A DNA stretch of 64,000 nucleotides from Harmothoe impar (taxonomy: Eukaryota; Annelida; Polychaeta; Phyllodocida; Polynoidae), in the NCBI GenBank assembly GCA_947462335.1, contig OX381707.1:34585618-34649617 (forward strand). Direction: 5' to 3'. Shown here piece by piece: positions 1-11,169 of this stretch (positions are counted from its first letter, which is position 1; each line of letters begins with the position of its first letter). The position numbers and the translations under genes were made by a program. The notes under the pieces were generated by a model that was not told the origin of the DNA, did no database searches, and saw only the letters and a list, made by a program, of their open reading frames with translations.

Positions 1-336
1 CTTTCTACTCCGGCCCTTACGGGTTGTCCTAAAAGGGATCCAGGAAAAATCACCATCAGTGCAATATTTTCTTTTTTCCCCACTAACTGAGGGTCCTAAC
101 TAAAACGTATTGATTTAAAACGTTTGTTTATGCACCGTTTCTTTAGCAATGATTCCTTTATCCCTCTAATGTGATACGGAAAATATATTTAAAACATTAT
201 TAAGTTAGAAAATTGATGCGTTCAAATACAACATACCACCCTGATGCAATGCTATCCATTAGAATTGACGACAAACTGACTTAACATCTCCCACTTTATA
301 ATGCAGTATTATATAAATGATCCTTTATGTCAGGTT

Positions 337-361
337 GAAAGGTGTAAGTAGTATATGGAGA
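337..361 (+). repeat. Solitary relic unit of the 45-bp minisatellite
   Basis: The stretch CAGGTTGAAAGGTGTAAGTA followed by GTATATGG matches the array unit at 3.4-4.1 kb (CAGGTTGTGAATGTGTAAGTA, GTATATGG) over about 28 bases in the same orientation, but stands alone 3 kb upstream. It may be the ancestral unit or an escaped copy. Confidence 0.5.
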
Positions 362-1021
362 ACTGTTCAGCTCATGGCAATAGATAAAGGGAAACACCAC
401 TCACAAAGACCTCTAGACCTATACTTTCGCCATATAAAAAGTACCAATGGTATAGGTTTAACGTTACAGGTTGCAACACACAGTATCACCGCTAAAAGGC
501 TAGTGAGAATATGGTCAGAGCCGACCCGGAAGCCGACCAATGGGGCGGCGGCTCTGCGCAACCCTACTGCCATTATTCTCCATCGCCAGCACCGCCCCCA
601 ACCCTGACCGTGTCAGTGGCGTGTCACTGGCCGTCTCCTACTGCTCCCACCTCTACCCAGATATCCAACCAGTAAGTGAGTGAGTGAGTGAGTGAGTGAC
701 CACTGCTCGCTCAGTCACTGACCGCCCAGTCACCGACGACCACTGCACAACTACTCGGCGGGGCCCCGGTTGATTGCCAGTTGTGGCCGGACATAAATGT
801 CCGGATAAATCTCATAACCATGCTTGTTGGCCCCGGCGCAATTCCGCGCGGCAGTAGACCTGTAATTGGGGCGTATTTATGAGGGTAGCCTCCACCCCTG
901 CCCTGGCGGCGGGCGGGGTGAGGGTGGGGGTTAATGAATTGAGGGACCCGGGCGTACGTTGGCCATAGACTGCCTATGTTGTGGGGTGGTGAGTTAGAAA
1001 CTTAGGACCCAGTGTGTGTGT

Positions 1022-1036
1022 GGGGGGGGGGGGGGG
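1022..1036 (+). repeat. Poly-G run, 15 nt
   Basis: An uninterrupted run of 15 G follows a short GT alternation. It is one of at least 13 G or C runs of 12 nt or longer in the window and could form G-quadruplex DNA. Confidence 0.9.
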
Positions 1037-2115
1037 TGGTAACTCGTTAACCATCTAAGCACAGCATGATCTCTCAATCCTCCATATTCATAGGACAGGC
1101 ACTTTTTTATCTATATCATATGAGACAATGAAGATGGGGGTTTGGTCATAGCAAATTTCTAAACCCTATGTAATGTCAACGACTGCGAGCCATCCATTTA
1201 CAGACGGCGCATACGTGAATGTAAGTCAACTGAATGATTTGTCTCCATAAACAGTGGTAAAACTACAAAGAACACATATTTGTCGTTATGATAGATTAAT
1301 GCAGTGCTGGCTAGTAACTTACTCGTGCTTCACAGGTGCATCATACCGACCCACATTGGCATATCAACCCTGTAAGATTGACATCATGCAGAAATACAGC
1401 ACCAATGAGTTACTCTCATAGGTTGCATTCGTATATTATGCCAACAAATGTCCATAATACATACATGAAGGTACTAAGTCTATGCTATCCATAAAGGGTT
1501 ACAGGGTAGGGCGTTCAGTGAGCTGCTCAGTGACTGGGTGCTCAGAAGGCTGTGCTGCTCACACACTCAGTACTGGCTGCCACCTAGCTGATCACGTATT
1601 AAGCCAAAATAGGTGTGGTGTTTTTTCCTGGGGTTTTCTTGGGGGGGGGGTTCTTTTTTTTACCGTAGGCCTCACAACTACCCAAAACTTGACTCGCTGA
1701 TCGCTGCCTTAATTTGTGGACGCGGCCTTGAATCTTGGAGGATCAAATTGACTCTTAAATAGCCCCACGGTGGCAAGAAAATTTGATCAGAATTTCTAGG
1801 GTCGGCCTTGTTTTGTTAGGTAGGGTTGAAACATAACTTTTATTGCCTAGTGTAAGAAGAGCATTGCTACACCGAGTTGTCATTGTAGGCCTACGAATGA
1901 TCATGTTGGTTGGGTAAGTGGATTCATCCCCAAACAGACACTCCCGCAAAATGAACGTTTCACATCACAGAGCCCAACCCTGAGTCTGAACATCTCTTCC
2001 CACACACTTGAACCTCCCTAACGTTTATATACAGTCCCGGCGCCTGAATGCCGCCTACTGCGCCATTCACCATTACAGCCCTGGAGGAACGCTATAGATT
2101 GCCACTGCATGTCTG

Positions 2116-2365
2116 TTAACCCGTTAAGGGATGTATACGGCTTTAATATGCCATGCGCTTTGTCGCCATGATACATGGATGCAGCCTTGACGAGTATCTT
2201 GCCAGGGCTGCATTCATGCATCATGCCAACCCTTCGGGAGTGTCAATACGCAGGTCGGCATGATGCATGGATGTAGCGCTTGTGAGCTTTTCGCCAGGGC
2301 TCAATTCGTGTATCATATCAGCAAAGAGCATTGCACATTGCACTATTCGGCCCTTAAAGGGTTAA
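2116..2365. mobile_element. Family 1 palindromic TTAA element, copy 1 (full length)
   Basis: It begins TTAA-CCCGTTAAGGG and ends CCCTTAAAGGG-TTAA. Between lie, in order, a hairpin around GATACATGGATGCAGC/GCTGCATTCATGCATC, a central hairpin (GCCAACCCTTCGGG against the CAGGTCGGC side) and a second arm pair around GATGCATGGATGTAGC. The whole is an imperfect palindrome. There is no coding capacity. The TTAA flanks fit piggyBac-type target duplication; the superfamily assignment is inference. Confidence 0.85.
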
Positions 2366-3419
2366 GATACCCAATCATCTGAACGTCCCTGGGACACTGA
2401 CATTGCTGCCTACGTCCCCCGGTCGCTTTATATATTAAGTAATCCATTCCAAAATGGTTTACATCTGCCGTGGATGATATAACGCAATACGCATATTGAA
2501 AGAATATTTTCAATAGAAGAATATGCGATAATAATTTTACGTTCACTAATATAAAATCAGCAGTATTCCTATGAGACAGTAGATGGTGGCGAGTGCATGT
2601 ACACATGTACTTGTATCCTGAAAATGTCGTTTTCTACTATATCTTTACCGTTTATTCGAATGTACACGTGTTCCTTACTACTCAATCAATGCCATAAGCA
2701 GCTGATAACAGTTACAATATGAAGCACACAAGATGTAAATAAGTGTCAGGTCGCCCCGCTCATCACCCACTATGAAGCCATCACTCGGCTTACTGGGCAC
2801 CCCCTGCCTTACCCCTCACCCTCCCCACACCCCTTACACCTGGTCAGGTCAGCTGACCCCGACCCCTGCCCCCTCAGATGGACTGTCTCTGACCAGAGGG
2901 GCTCACGTGACTATCCCATGATGGCGTGTCCACTAGGCCTCGACCCCTCCCCAAGGAGGACCCTAGCAGCAGCGCACCCCCTCTGGAGGAAAGGATAAGC
3001 CACAGTGACAGCCATAATATTCACAACCAGGTGACGTCCTGGACTCTCCCTACTCGGGCATAACTTGCAAATGAAGCCAGCTCCCCGGGACAGGAAAGAA
3101 ATATGGCAGAAGCAGATACAGGAGGATGCGATTTACTTGAATATATTCACCCTGCCCAGCCAGATTCCCCCTTTAGCTGCAGGAATGGAGGCGGCTAAAC
3201 TCCAGGGGAAAAATAACAAAATAAATCTCGAGCGGCGTGCGGCAATTTATATCATTGTATCAGGGGTGACCACATGGCCTTACTGCCCTGGAGCAGCCCT
3301 GGACGTACACAGGGATAATGGCATGTGGTGCAGGTATATCCATGATGTCCTCCAGGGTGGGTACGGCCCAGACCAGGTTAGGTACAAAGGAGTCATGATT
3401 ATCAACACTCTGTATAAGT
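2366..3419. other. Unique non-coding DNA
   Basis: No gene seen. The part at about 3010-3270 is non-repetitive, with CAGGTGACGTC at its start and AT-rich homeodomain-like stretches (AACAAAATAAAT, AATTTATATCA), so it could be a conserved non-coding element. Sequence comparison would be needed to tell. A pyrimidine-rich, C-rich stretch lies at about 2790-2880. Confidence 0.5.
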
Positions 3420-4127
3420 GTAAATAGTATACTGACATGTTTCTTTGTATACGTAGTAATGTTAGTTTGTACCAGGTGGTAAACGTTTTAAGTAGCATAT
3501 GGACATGTTTGTAACAGGTTGTAAAGGTTTAAGTAGTATATGGACATGTTAGTTTGTACCAGGTTGTGAATGTGTAAGTAGTATATGGACATGTTAGTTT
3601 GTACCAGGTTGTGAATGTGTAAGTAGTATATGGACATGTTAGTTTGTACCAGGTTGTGAATGTGTAAGAAGTATATGGACATGTTAGTTTGTACCAGGTT
3701 GTGAATGTGTAAGTAGTATATGGACATGTTAGTTTGTACCAGGTTGTGAATGTGTAAGTAGTATATGGATATGTTAGTTTGTACCAGGTTGTGAATGTGT
3801 AAATAGTATATGGACATGTTAGTTTGTACCAGGTTGTGAATGTGTAAGTAGTATATGGACATGTTAGTTTGTACCAGGTTGTGAATGTGTAAGTAGTACA
3901 TGGACATGTTAGTTTGTACCAGGTTGTGAATGTGTAAGTAGTACATGGACATGTTAGTTTGTACCAGGTTGTGAATGTGTAAGTAGTACATGGATATGTT
4001 AGTTTGTACCAGGTTGTGAATGTGTAAGTAGTATATGGACATGTTAGTTTGTACCAGGTTGTAAATGTGTAAGTAGTATATGGACATGTTAGTTTGTACC
4101 AGGTTGTGAATGCGTAAATAGTATATG
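3420..4127. repeat. 45-bp minisatellite, about 15 units
   Basis: The unit runs from AAGTAGTATATGGACATG to GGTTGTGAATGTGT. Thirteen full units start at 3531 and every 45 bp thereafter to 4071, with two degenerate units before and a partial one after. Units differ at a few sites (TATATGGAC/TACATGGAC, GGACATG/GGATATG), and neighbouring units share variants, as expected from unequal exchange or replication slippage. Because 45 is divisible by three, a 199-codon frame stays open on the minus strand (3488-4087). I read that as a consequence of the repeat and not a gene. Confidence 0.95.
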
Positions 4128-5070
4128 AAAAATTTATTCAGATCATTGCAACATCATTTAACAAAACCGAATAGCTAGATCCAAAGTGTCCATAATACCT
4201 AATATTCAACCCATCAATGGATTTGCCGACATACCACCTTCAGTGCAGACAGGTTTTTACTACTATAGATAACAAATTGGTTTCATATATTTCCCGAAGG
4301 AAAGGCTTCATACACACATTAGAGTATAAGATGCATTGTCCTTAGTCCTTAAAGGTCTAAGTAACTCTTGCTGCCAGTCTGGCAAAAGTCGGAGTGGAGC
4401 CGCGACTAGTAGTAATATTGCCTTGAATAGTACGGGCGGGGTTTAATGATGCATAGTGCTTCAGTACAGCCCTTGGCCCTTAGTCGTCATGATGCATGGA
4501 CTTCGCAAGTGTATGATCCGCACAGGATCAGCAGACATTTGAATACTGCACCCCTAGCGAGAAACCAGCCAGAGCTACATCCATGCACCCTCATGGTCCT
4601 AAAGGACATGACATTAGAGAACTAAGCGACACTAAAGGGTTGACTAATGTCCAGTGGACTGCCTCCTATTGCAGCGTGATGCATCTGCAGGTAGGGGTGG
4701 ATTATGGAGCTGGGCTGACCACTACATGACTCAGCCGGCGGCCAATAGCCGTGTGACCCGGGCTAAGCCCTCCCCCACCACGCCTCATCCTGCAAAATAG
4801 GAAAGCTTCAATCACACAATCCAGCCTACAACAAGCAGGCGGCGCCGCCTAAGTCCCGGCATCAAAGGGTCCTTTCTCACCACTAGCCACTACTTAGGGT
4901 CAGCCCTGGAGGAAACTCCTGTAAGACGCCATTTAATAGTGATCGTCAGGTGAGGGCAGTCCCTGTGAATATTCATGTACGCTGTCTGTGATGGAGGGCC
5001 CTGGAGGAGTTAGGGAAACGCCGATTAATGGGGGTGTGCCCTATGTGCCTTAAGTCACCTATAATCGGCT
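4128..5070. other. Non-coding DNA around a degenerate family 1 copy
   Basis: Apart from the family 1 remnant at 4441-4643, this is unique sequence. About 4680-5060 is GC-richer, with GCGGC motifs and the palindrome-like GGCGCCGCC near 4840. No gene or promoter is evident. Confidence 0.5.
4441..4643. mobile_element. Family 1 element, copy 2 (degenerate)
   Basis: Recognised by GATGCATAGTGCTT, TCGTCATGATGCATGGA, TACATCCATGCACC and the right end ACTAAAGGGTTG. The left end is eroded and the hairpin arms have many mismatches, so this is one of the oldest copies. Confidence 0.6.
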
Positions 5071-5277
5071 AGGGTAGATTCACCATTAGTCGGACACCTG
5101 GGTTTGCCGTCAGTTATATTTAATAAGACCTCGAGTGCTTCTTTGTTGGAAAGAAAAGACGATTAAATTGTACTATTATCATTATTTGCAAATCGAGGGC
5201 TAATATGCGTAAATAAACACAAATTAAACTATCCTACTGTCCAAAGCTACGAGTCCGACATTTGGCGAATCCACCCT
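5071..5277. mobile_element. Family 3 TIR element, copy 1
   Basis: A 207-bp AT-rich element bounded by inverted repeats: left AGGGTAGATTCACCATTAGT then CGGACA, right TGTCGGACTC-type end read on the minus strand (AGGGTGGATTCGCCAAATGT then CGGACTC). A second copy with better arms is at 26404-26608. It has no open frame and is a MITE-like non-autonomous DNA transposon. No convincing target duplication was found, so the superfamily is open. Confidence 0.75.
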
Positions 5278-5869
5278 AAGCACACCTCCGTACTTTAAAG
5301 TTTAAATACTCGTACAGTTCATCGGATATGGAGAGGACCGACCACTTTAATTTCAATCTGAATTCCCATGCCATGAGACACAAGTCACGATTAGGCTGGT
5401 CAGTCTTCCTCTGACCTTTAGTTATTTAAGTTTTCTCTCGGTTTTTCTGTGGCAATAACAGCGCCGTCTCGTTGTCTGTCTGATCGGCCAAGCACCCAAA
5501 TATTGGCTTTTTAGGTTCCAAAGCACTGTGAGTAGGGATGGGCTTCAGCCCACAGCAGGTCATGATGTGGGATTGGGCTTCAGCCCACTCAGGGTGTGGC
5601 CCCGATTGGGCCCACCACAGGTGACAGCCCCCCACCCCCATCTACCACCCTATATCACACGGTTTGTTTGGGTACATAATAGTACGTAATGATAATGGCA
5701 ATGAATCTGTATTCCACTCCACGATCTTTGTCAGGTGGTCTCCACCCTAAAACTGATATGGTGTCGTCGTCGCTACACCAATACATATAGAAAATCCTGA
5801 AGTAAACTAGGGCCCTGGTCAAATAGATCAACTTAGGCAGTGATGCTGTGACCTTCCGCCACGCCGTCC

Positions 5870-6330
5870 ACGACCGGCCTTCCTACCACCCAATCATCTG
5901 CTGCCGTACCAAACATGGACGGGGATGGGGGCTATCACACACCATGGCTGCATGGTCTGTGTTTGGGGACTCCATTCTTATCAGTCAGTACGAATCATCG
6001 ACCGACGACGACGACCGACAGAGACGAGTCGTCCATGGCGGGCTCCCTGAGCGCAACGTCAGACACGGCGGCGCCGTCCCCACCCAAGGAAAATACGTCT
6101 TGGCGCAGCGCCCCCTTTATCTAAACCACACCTACCGCTTCCTCATGCCGCCAGGGGTCGCGCCACCACGTGTGGCGGTCCCCGAATTAATCACACCAAA
6201 TAGGATTGTTATAGCCGCTATTATTTCTTCTTGCTAGGCGCCCCCCAGCGGACCGGGCGCTGCCTTACACGGGGAGCGGCGCGCGCAGCACCACCGGGAA
6301 CCGGAAGTCTGGTGCCGTACCCAGCCGCTG
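5870..6330. promoter_or_regulatory. CpG-rich block, possible promoter-like region
   Basis: CpG dinucleotides are far denser than in the surroundings, with CGACGACGACGACC-type repeats, CACGTG at about 6168, and a CCGCCAGGGGTCGC stretch near 6148. This is the composition expected of an unmethylated regulatory block. There is no TATA box with an adjoining recognisable first exon, so promoter activity is only a possibility. Confidence 0.3.
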
Positions 6331-6457
6331 GCTGGCGCCACATGGGGGAGGGGGCGACATGGTGACGCGTCGGTATGGCGCCCCTATCGGCGCAATAAGG
6401 AGACTGGGGTGGGGGGGGACTGGGTGCGTGGGTGGTGGAAATGATATTGAGGGTAAA

Positions 6458-6515
6458 TATAGTCCACTAGCGGTATACATTTTAGACCAATGAAATAATT
6501 CCCTGGCCTTCATTG
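6458..6515 (+). repeat. Family 5 repeat fragment
   Basis: The stretch CACTAGCGGTATACATTTTA followed by GACCAATGAAATAATTCCCT closely matches the left part of the family 5 copies at 57.70 and 59.74 kb (GCGGAATACA..TTAGACCAATCAAAT..ATTCCCTACAT). Only about 58 bp is preserved here. Confidence 0.7.
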
Positions 6516-7136
6516 TGGTAGTAATGGCCGCGCCCACAGGGCAATCAGCTTGATTCCTATAGGGAATGCGACTTGTTCCCCGGCCAACACGTGGACGCTG
6601 CAACTTGCAGCCCTCATGAGAAATTGATTCTGTCCTCGGAACACAACTTTTTGGTATATCATGCTGGTACCAACCTAAATCCCACGACAAATTCTCAGGA
6701 TAAAACCAATATTGCTGCATGTAACGAGAACCCAGAATCATCCTTATAGAGGAGTATCCTTATAGTGCACTCATATAACAGTGAGAGTGGTTTGAGTTAT
6801 TATTGGATGTCATGAATGGAGCGTGTGTGGGTACAGTGTATGTGTGTGAGTGTGGCGGGCTGGGGGCAGCATGGCGGTATGAGGCATGGGAGGACACGTG
6901 AAGTGGTAAATGGGTTGATGGAAGAGCTGTATGCTGAATGAACCATACTGACAACGCGTGGTAGTTCTCAGCAGTCTCGGGTAAGGGGGTGGTCATTAGT
7001 TTCACAACAGGGGGGTTGGTGGATTTCTACCTGTGCACACCAATCTTACCTCCCATCCCCTACATTTAGTTTGGAGAGGCCGAAATTGTGCCGCCCCCTC
7101 TTTGAACTGTTGTAACACGGAGGTGTTTTTGTTGGA

Positions 7137-7154
7137 CCCCCCCCCCCCCCCCCC
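7137..7154 (+). repeat. Poly-C run, 18 nt
   Basis: Uninterrupted C run, among the longest in the window. Confidence 0.9.
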
Positions 7155-7775
7155 GACACCTCCTAGAGGGAATCAATAGTTTTGAGGCCTCTCTCAAATC
7201 CATCAACCCCCCACTGATGTTACATAATGGCCACTCCCTTAGGACCACATCGGTGGTAAAGACTATATGAGAGTAATGGGGTTAGACTGGCAAGCAGGTC
7301 TGAGCAAACATATATTCTGAAGCTGGAGGATGACCTAATAATCGGCCCTTCGTTTATCTATGCATAGAGTATATGCAGATGCAATACTATATTTACTGAA
7401 AAAATAACCCCTGGTAGCTAATTCCGCTTTGGTGGATGTCCCCCTTAAAACCCGATGGACAGCAGGTGCAGTGTGGATAACAAAAGTCAGATGGTAAAGA
7501 CGTTTAAACCCCCACCTCCTCTATGTAAATGGGTATACCACTGTATACTTGCACATACTAGCCTGTCAGACTGCTGACACTATCAACCAGGCCGAACCTC
7601 TGTTGGATGTCAGGTTTCAAGGCGGTCAACAAGTCCAAATATTCTGCACTGACCGACCAAGGCCACTCACTGCACCCTGTACGAAACCAAATACCTCCTG
7701 ATCTTTTCCTAGAAATGCAATCTGCCATTGACCTATGTAGAGGTATAGGGGGCACACATGGGAAATGCAGACGTC

Positions 7776-7860
7776 TTGGGCGTTGGAGGAAGGGAATGGG
7801 GAGGGGGAAGGGGAAGGGGGCAGGGGGGGACATGGAGAAGGTAAGTGGAGACAGCAGTGT
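7776..7860 (+). repeat. Polypurine tract (GGGGAA-like)
   Basis: Purine-only stretches such as GGAAGGGAATGGGGAGGGGG are repeated with slight variation. Such tracts can form triplex DNA. The long open frames on both strands here follow from the biased composition. Confidence 0.8.
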
Positions 7861-8060
7861 GACAAAGGTATCCGGGTCTCCCCTGTCCGTCCAGCACAGA
7901 CCCCCCTCCCCGACCCTCCTGGGTGTAAGCCAATAGTCCCCTCCAGGGCATCGCCCACTGACCCCTCCACATACCCCACAATGCCCCGACGCCCCCTTCG
8001 TCCGCCAGTTCCGGTTCCGCATCCACTTCCGCTGCGTAATACTCCGGTCGTAGCTCTAGT

Positions 8061-8287
8061 CCCCTAAAGAGACTCACCTATTGCTTTTATGTAGCATGCC
8101 CTTGGTCGTCTTGAGCATGGATGTAGCCCTGGTGAGTAACTCGCCGGGACGGCATTCATGCATCATTTCGATCTTACAGGAATGTATCAACCCTGTGTTA
8201 TCGGCATGATGCATGAATCGGCTGTATTCATGGCGATAAAGGACATGATGCATGAATTAAAGCAGTATGCTGCCCTTAAACAGTTAG
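8061..8287. mobile_element. Family 1 element, copy 3
   Basis: It contains GGATGTAGCCCTGGTGAGTA then ACTCGCCGGG, GCATTCATGCATCAT, the central hairpin half CGGCATGATGCATGAATC, and the right end GCTGCCCTTAAACAGTTAG. The left terminus is eroded (CCCCTAAAGAG). Confidence 0.8.
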
Positions 8288-8659
8288 TGGGTTCTTGGGT
8301 GGGTGGGTGGGGGGGGGGGAGGGTGAGCGGCGGGCCATGTTACCTGGGTGACTTGATGCCGGGCCGCCATACTGACTGCCAGCTGCTGTCCACACCCCCG
8401 TCCCCTCCAACCAACACCCCCCCCCCCCCCCCACAGCATGGCCACCCCTCACCATGTCCACACATCAAAGCCCTACACAGCCCGCACACACAATCAAATA
8501 GATTGGACATGCCCAAAGGCCATACATGTGATAATTGAATGCCAACCCGGAGGTGCTTAGATCTCCTTCTTCTCGTCCGCCTGCTAATACAGTCATCTCT
8601 TGTGACAGGCGGATATACACCGATTAGTCAGTCCAAGGAGTGTGCAGCTATTCATGACC
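8288..8659. other. Unique DNA with G and C runs
   Basis: It holds an 11-G run (8309-8319) after GGGT repeats and a 16-C run (8417-8432). No gene seen. Confidence 0.6.
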
Positions 8660-8892
8660 AACCCTTTAAAAACGGCATGTCGAGTCATGATGCACCAATG
8701 CAGCCCCGGCTAGTAGTAACTCACCAGTGTTGCATTGGAGAATCATGCCAACCCTTTGGATATATATCAACCCCGTAGGGTCGGTATGAATGCAACCCTG
8801 GCAAGTTTCTCACCACGGCTGCTGTAGATCGCATGCATCATGACGACTAAGGCATGATGCATAAATGCACTATGCCGCCCTTAAAGGGCTAA
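8660..8892. mobile_element. Family 1 element, copy 4
   Basis: It starts AACCCTTTAAAAACGGCATG and ends CCCTTAAAGGGCTAAG, with the central part CAACCCCGTAGGGTCGG and arms around CATGATGCACCAATGCAGCC and GCATGCATCATG. It lies 370 bp from copy 3. Confidence 0.8.
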
Positions 8893-8911
8893 GGGTAATG
8901 TGCTGTGACCT

Positions 8912-8922
8912 CCAGCAGGGGG
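8912..8922 (+). promoter_or_regulatory. CTCF-core-like sequence
   Basis: CCAGCAGGGGG matches the 11-bp CTCF core consensus CCASYAGRKGG. Chance predicts roughly half a match per 64 kb on both strands, so this is weak on its own. Confidence 0.2.
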
Positions 8923-9047
8923 TCAACTTAACGCTTGAGCACTTTCTATACATATTAGAGTCCGAGCGTCCGATTCATGGGTGGTGGTGAATACAATGTT
9001 AATGAATGTAGAACGTGGTGCCGATAAAATACATGATATATAGGTTA

Positions 9048-9297
9048 GGCAAAAAAAAAGTTTTGTTTCAGGTAACATGGCAAGAAAATGTAGGGTCGGT
9101 AGGTCGGATTTTTTTAATTTTTCTTAATTTTTTTTTTAACATGAAAGTACTAGGCCGCCTTTCCGAAGACCCTAAATTTGACCAAAAAAAAGGCAAAAAC
9201 ACAAAAATGTCCTCAAAATTGCATAAAAAAACATAGGGTCGGCCCTGTTTTGATAGGGTCGGTCGGGTGACCTGAAACAAACCTTTTTTTTTTGGCC
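9048..9297. mobile_element. Family 2 TIR element, copy 1
   Basis: A 250-bp element with ends GGC-A(9)-GTTTTGTTTCAGGT and ACCTGAAACAAACC-type/T-tract-GGCC, followed inward by GGGTCGG motifs on both sides (AGGGTCGGTAGGTCGG left, GGGTCGGTCGGGTGACCTGA right). TTA lies on both sides (GTTA|GGC ... GGCC|TTAG) and could be a 3-bp target duplication. The AT-rich interior has no coding capacity. Related copies are at 11170 and 28503. Confidence 0.8.
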
Positions 9298-10205
9298 TTA
9301 GTATATTCCCCTTGTATACGGTACCAATCAAAGGTGAGCTATTCTCGAACCTCGACCACTGCACACATCCGCTCCGAGGAGGTGAGCTCGTCCCGAGAAG
9401 CTCCGAGCAGGTCCCGAGCGTCTCCGAGCGGCTCAGGGTGGAAGGATAATGTTATCAAAGGCCCACAGCCCGCGGCGTGGGTCGGTGCCTGCGATTACTT
9501 GGACAGGTCGCCCAAGGCGTCTTGGTCGTCATTTCGTGCCGATCAATCGGCGACGTTGTCGGACGTGGCGGCAAGCTGGCCGGACGTCGGGGTGTTGATT
9601 TAAGACGCGTAGAGCGGGTACAAGGTCCGATCGACGACTTAACCCCATCCCTGAGGGCACGGTGTGTTAGAAGTGGTCGCTTTATCCTACACAGCTGTAG
9701 CAAGTACAGTGGACGCTGGCCATTCTTGGAGATTTTCTTTGTAAGAATAATGTTTGGCTGTATTGTCTATTGTTTATTGTGCTGTCCATTTCCATGACGG
9801 CAAATAGCAAGCTCGGGCTGCCTTTTCTTCAAAAACACGATGAGGACAATATTGTTCCGAAAACGCCCTCCTGTTTTCAAATGTAATATTGGATGTACAT
9901 CGCTTTTTCGCTCGTACTGGCTAGGTAACTAAATGCCGCTTACCCAATACAGTATACAGTAATCACATCTATGGATGATCACATTGATCTGTGAGAGCTT
10001 ACCTGCTCATGTATGGATCTTTCTTGTTTCACAATGTGCTGTAGATCATGTCATTCAAGGAATCAGTGGCCACACATTGCCACAGAATTCAGTATCAATA
10101 CTTAACCCCCCACCCCCTTCCCTATATAAAGGCCCCGAATACCGTGAGGGCAGCAGGAATTGGGGCTCTCAATGTCTGGGTCTGCAGCCTGTGGACCTTG
10201 GGTTC
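9298..10205. other. Unique non-coding DNA
   Basis: At about 9355-9425 the words TCCGAG and CCCGAG recur five times with GAGC/GCTC motifs, giving a local GC-rich repeat. About 9430-9700 is CpG-rich, with opposing 80-106 codon frames that I do not recognise. No gene is supported. Confidence 0.5.
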
Positions 10206-10454
10206 AACTCTTTGAAGGACGGCATTTATGCATTCATACATCATGCATAGTCGTCACGGTGCATGATTGTAGCCCTGGTGACTAACTCAGCAGTGCTGCA
10301 TTCAAACATCATGCCGACCCTCCGGGGTTGATAAACCCCCAAGTGGTCGGCATGATGCACCAATGCAGCAGCAGAGAGTTACTCACCGGGGCGGCATCGG
10401 TGCATCATGATGACAAATTTAATATTTTAGCGTCATGCCGTCCTTAAAGGGTTA
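10206..10454. mobile_element. Family 1 element, copy 5
   Basis: The left end AACTCTTTGAAGGACGGC is degenerate; the right end CCTTAAAGGGTTAA is good. The central hairpin GCCGACCCTCCGGGG/CCAAGTGGTCGGC is clear, and the arms ATGATTGTAGCCCTGGTGAC and ATGCACCAATGCAGCAGC are recognisable. Confidence 0.8.
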
Positions 10455-11010
10455 ACAGCCACCCCATTGCTATTCTGCCTTTCCAAGCCACCCCCGTGTC
10501 TTGACTAACCTTAATCCAACTGCTTGCACCAATACCTGTCTTCACACCCACGCGGCCCGATCCCATCTGCAGCCCCGTCCTGCTATTAGTGGTCGCGCCG
10601 TGACCACCAAATTAGCACCAAATTGGGCAGCGCCGATTCGCACGAGCACGAGTATAAATCATGTAGCTTGACTGACTAGGTGGGACTGGGTGCGGCCGGA
10701 CAGTCCCTTCAGGGTTCCCACTGTTTTATTAGTGACAGTTTTATTTATTAAATTGCCATTTAATTGACAAATATTGTTTTTAACTGACAGTTACCATGGC
10801 GATCTAGGAGGGAGAAAAAAAAGTGTCTGAAAAAAAAGAAAGAAAGATTCGTTTAGTGTCTTTGGTGTCTCTTGCGTGCATTTTATCCATATGGTGACGC
10901 AAACTGTTCCCTTTTCGGAATAAAACCGGTTGATAACACATCACTAAGATTATGTTCTTCTATAGGACAATACAGAGAAGGGTAACAGATGCAAAAACGT
11001 ATGTTTCACA
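10455..11010. other. Unique non-coding DNA
   Basis: Nothing recognisable beyond an AT-rich patch at about 10725-10800 with short TTTATT and AATTGACA motifs. Confidence 0.5.
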
Positions 11011-11153
11011 TACAGAGATGCCGCTCCCTGGTCGATAAAAAGTAGGAAAACTCATGAATACTATTGGCGATAGTTTTACAGGGAATTAACAACTTTTGAT
11101 ACAGAGATTCATGCAGGAATCCTGCAAAAAGCAGGAAAAGTGGCATCTCTGTA
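11011..11153. mobile_element. Family 4 TIR element, copy 1
   Basis: A 143-bp element, TA-CAGAGATGCCGCT ... AAGTGGCATCTCTG-TA. The terminal inverted repeats match at about 13 of 15 positions and are flanked by TA, the target duplication expected for Tc1/mariner-type elements. Other copies are near 17149 and, more degraded, 25475. Confidence 0.7.
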
Positions 11154-11169
11154 CATGATAACATAAATA

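Larger units (their letters stand above)
1..2115. other. Unique non-coding DNA with simple repeats
   Basis: No supported gene. It holds a GC/CpG-rich patch (about 520-960), a GTGA tetranucleotide run (about 670-698), a run of 15 G at 1022-1036 after a GT tract, a 10-G run at 1641-1650, one GAGCTGCTC word at 1520-1528, and a possible 30-bp relic of repeat family 2 near 1798-1828 (AGGGTCGGCCTTGTTTTG). At 337-361 there is a single degenerate unit of the 45-bp minisatellite found at 3.4-4.1 kb. The rest shows nothing recognisable. Confidence 0.7.
5278..8060. other. Non-coding DNA with CpG-rich and low-complexity patches
   Basis: Two copies of the palindrome GGGCTTCAGCCC lie about 36 bp apart (5540, 5577). 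A CpG-rich block spans 5870-6330, and a family 5 relic 6458-6515. An 18-C run lies at 7137-7154. A polypurine tract of GGGGAA units lies at about 7776-7860. The several 100-158 codon frames in the GC-rich parts overlap on opposite strands and match no family I know, so I call no gene. Confidence 0.55.

Noticed and set aside
3488..4087. 199-codon minus-strand frame of 15-residue repeats
   Set aside because: It follows from a 45-bp minisatellite whose unit lacks a stop; no start context, splice structure or known repeat-protein family.
3420..4127. Regularly spaced repeats resembling a CRISPR array
   Set aside because: Head-to-tail units without variable spacers, in eukaryotic-type DNA; this is a minisatellite.
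5540..5590. Two GGGCTTCAGCCC palindromes about 36 bp apart
   Set aside because: Looks like a two-unit local duplication; no further copies seen, so no functional claim.
10175..10212. GGGTTCAACTC resembling a tRNA T-arm
   Set aside because: No acceptor, D or anticodon stems around it, and it borders the start of a family 1 copy.
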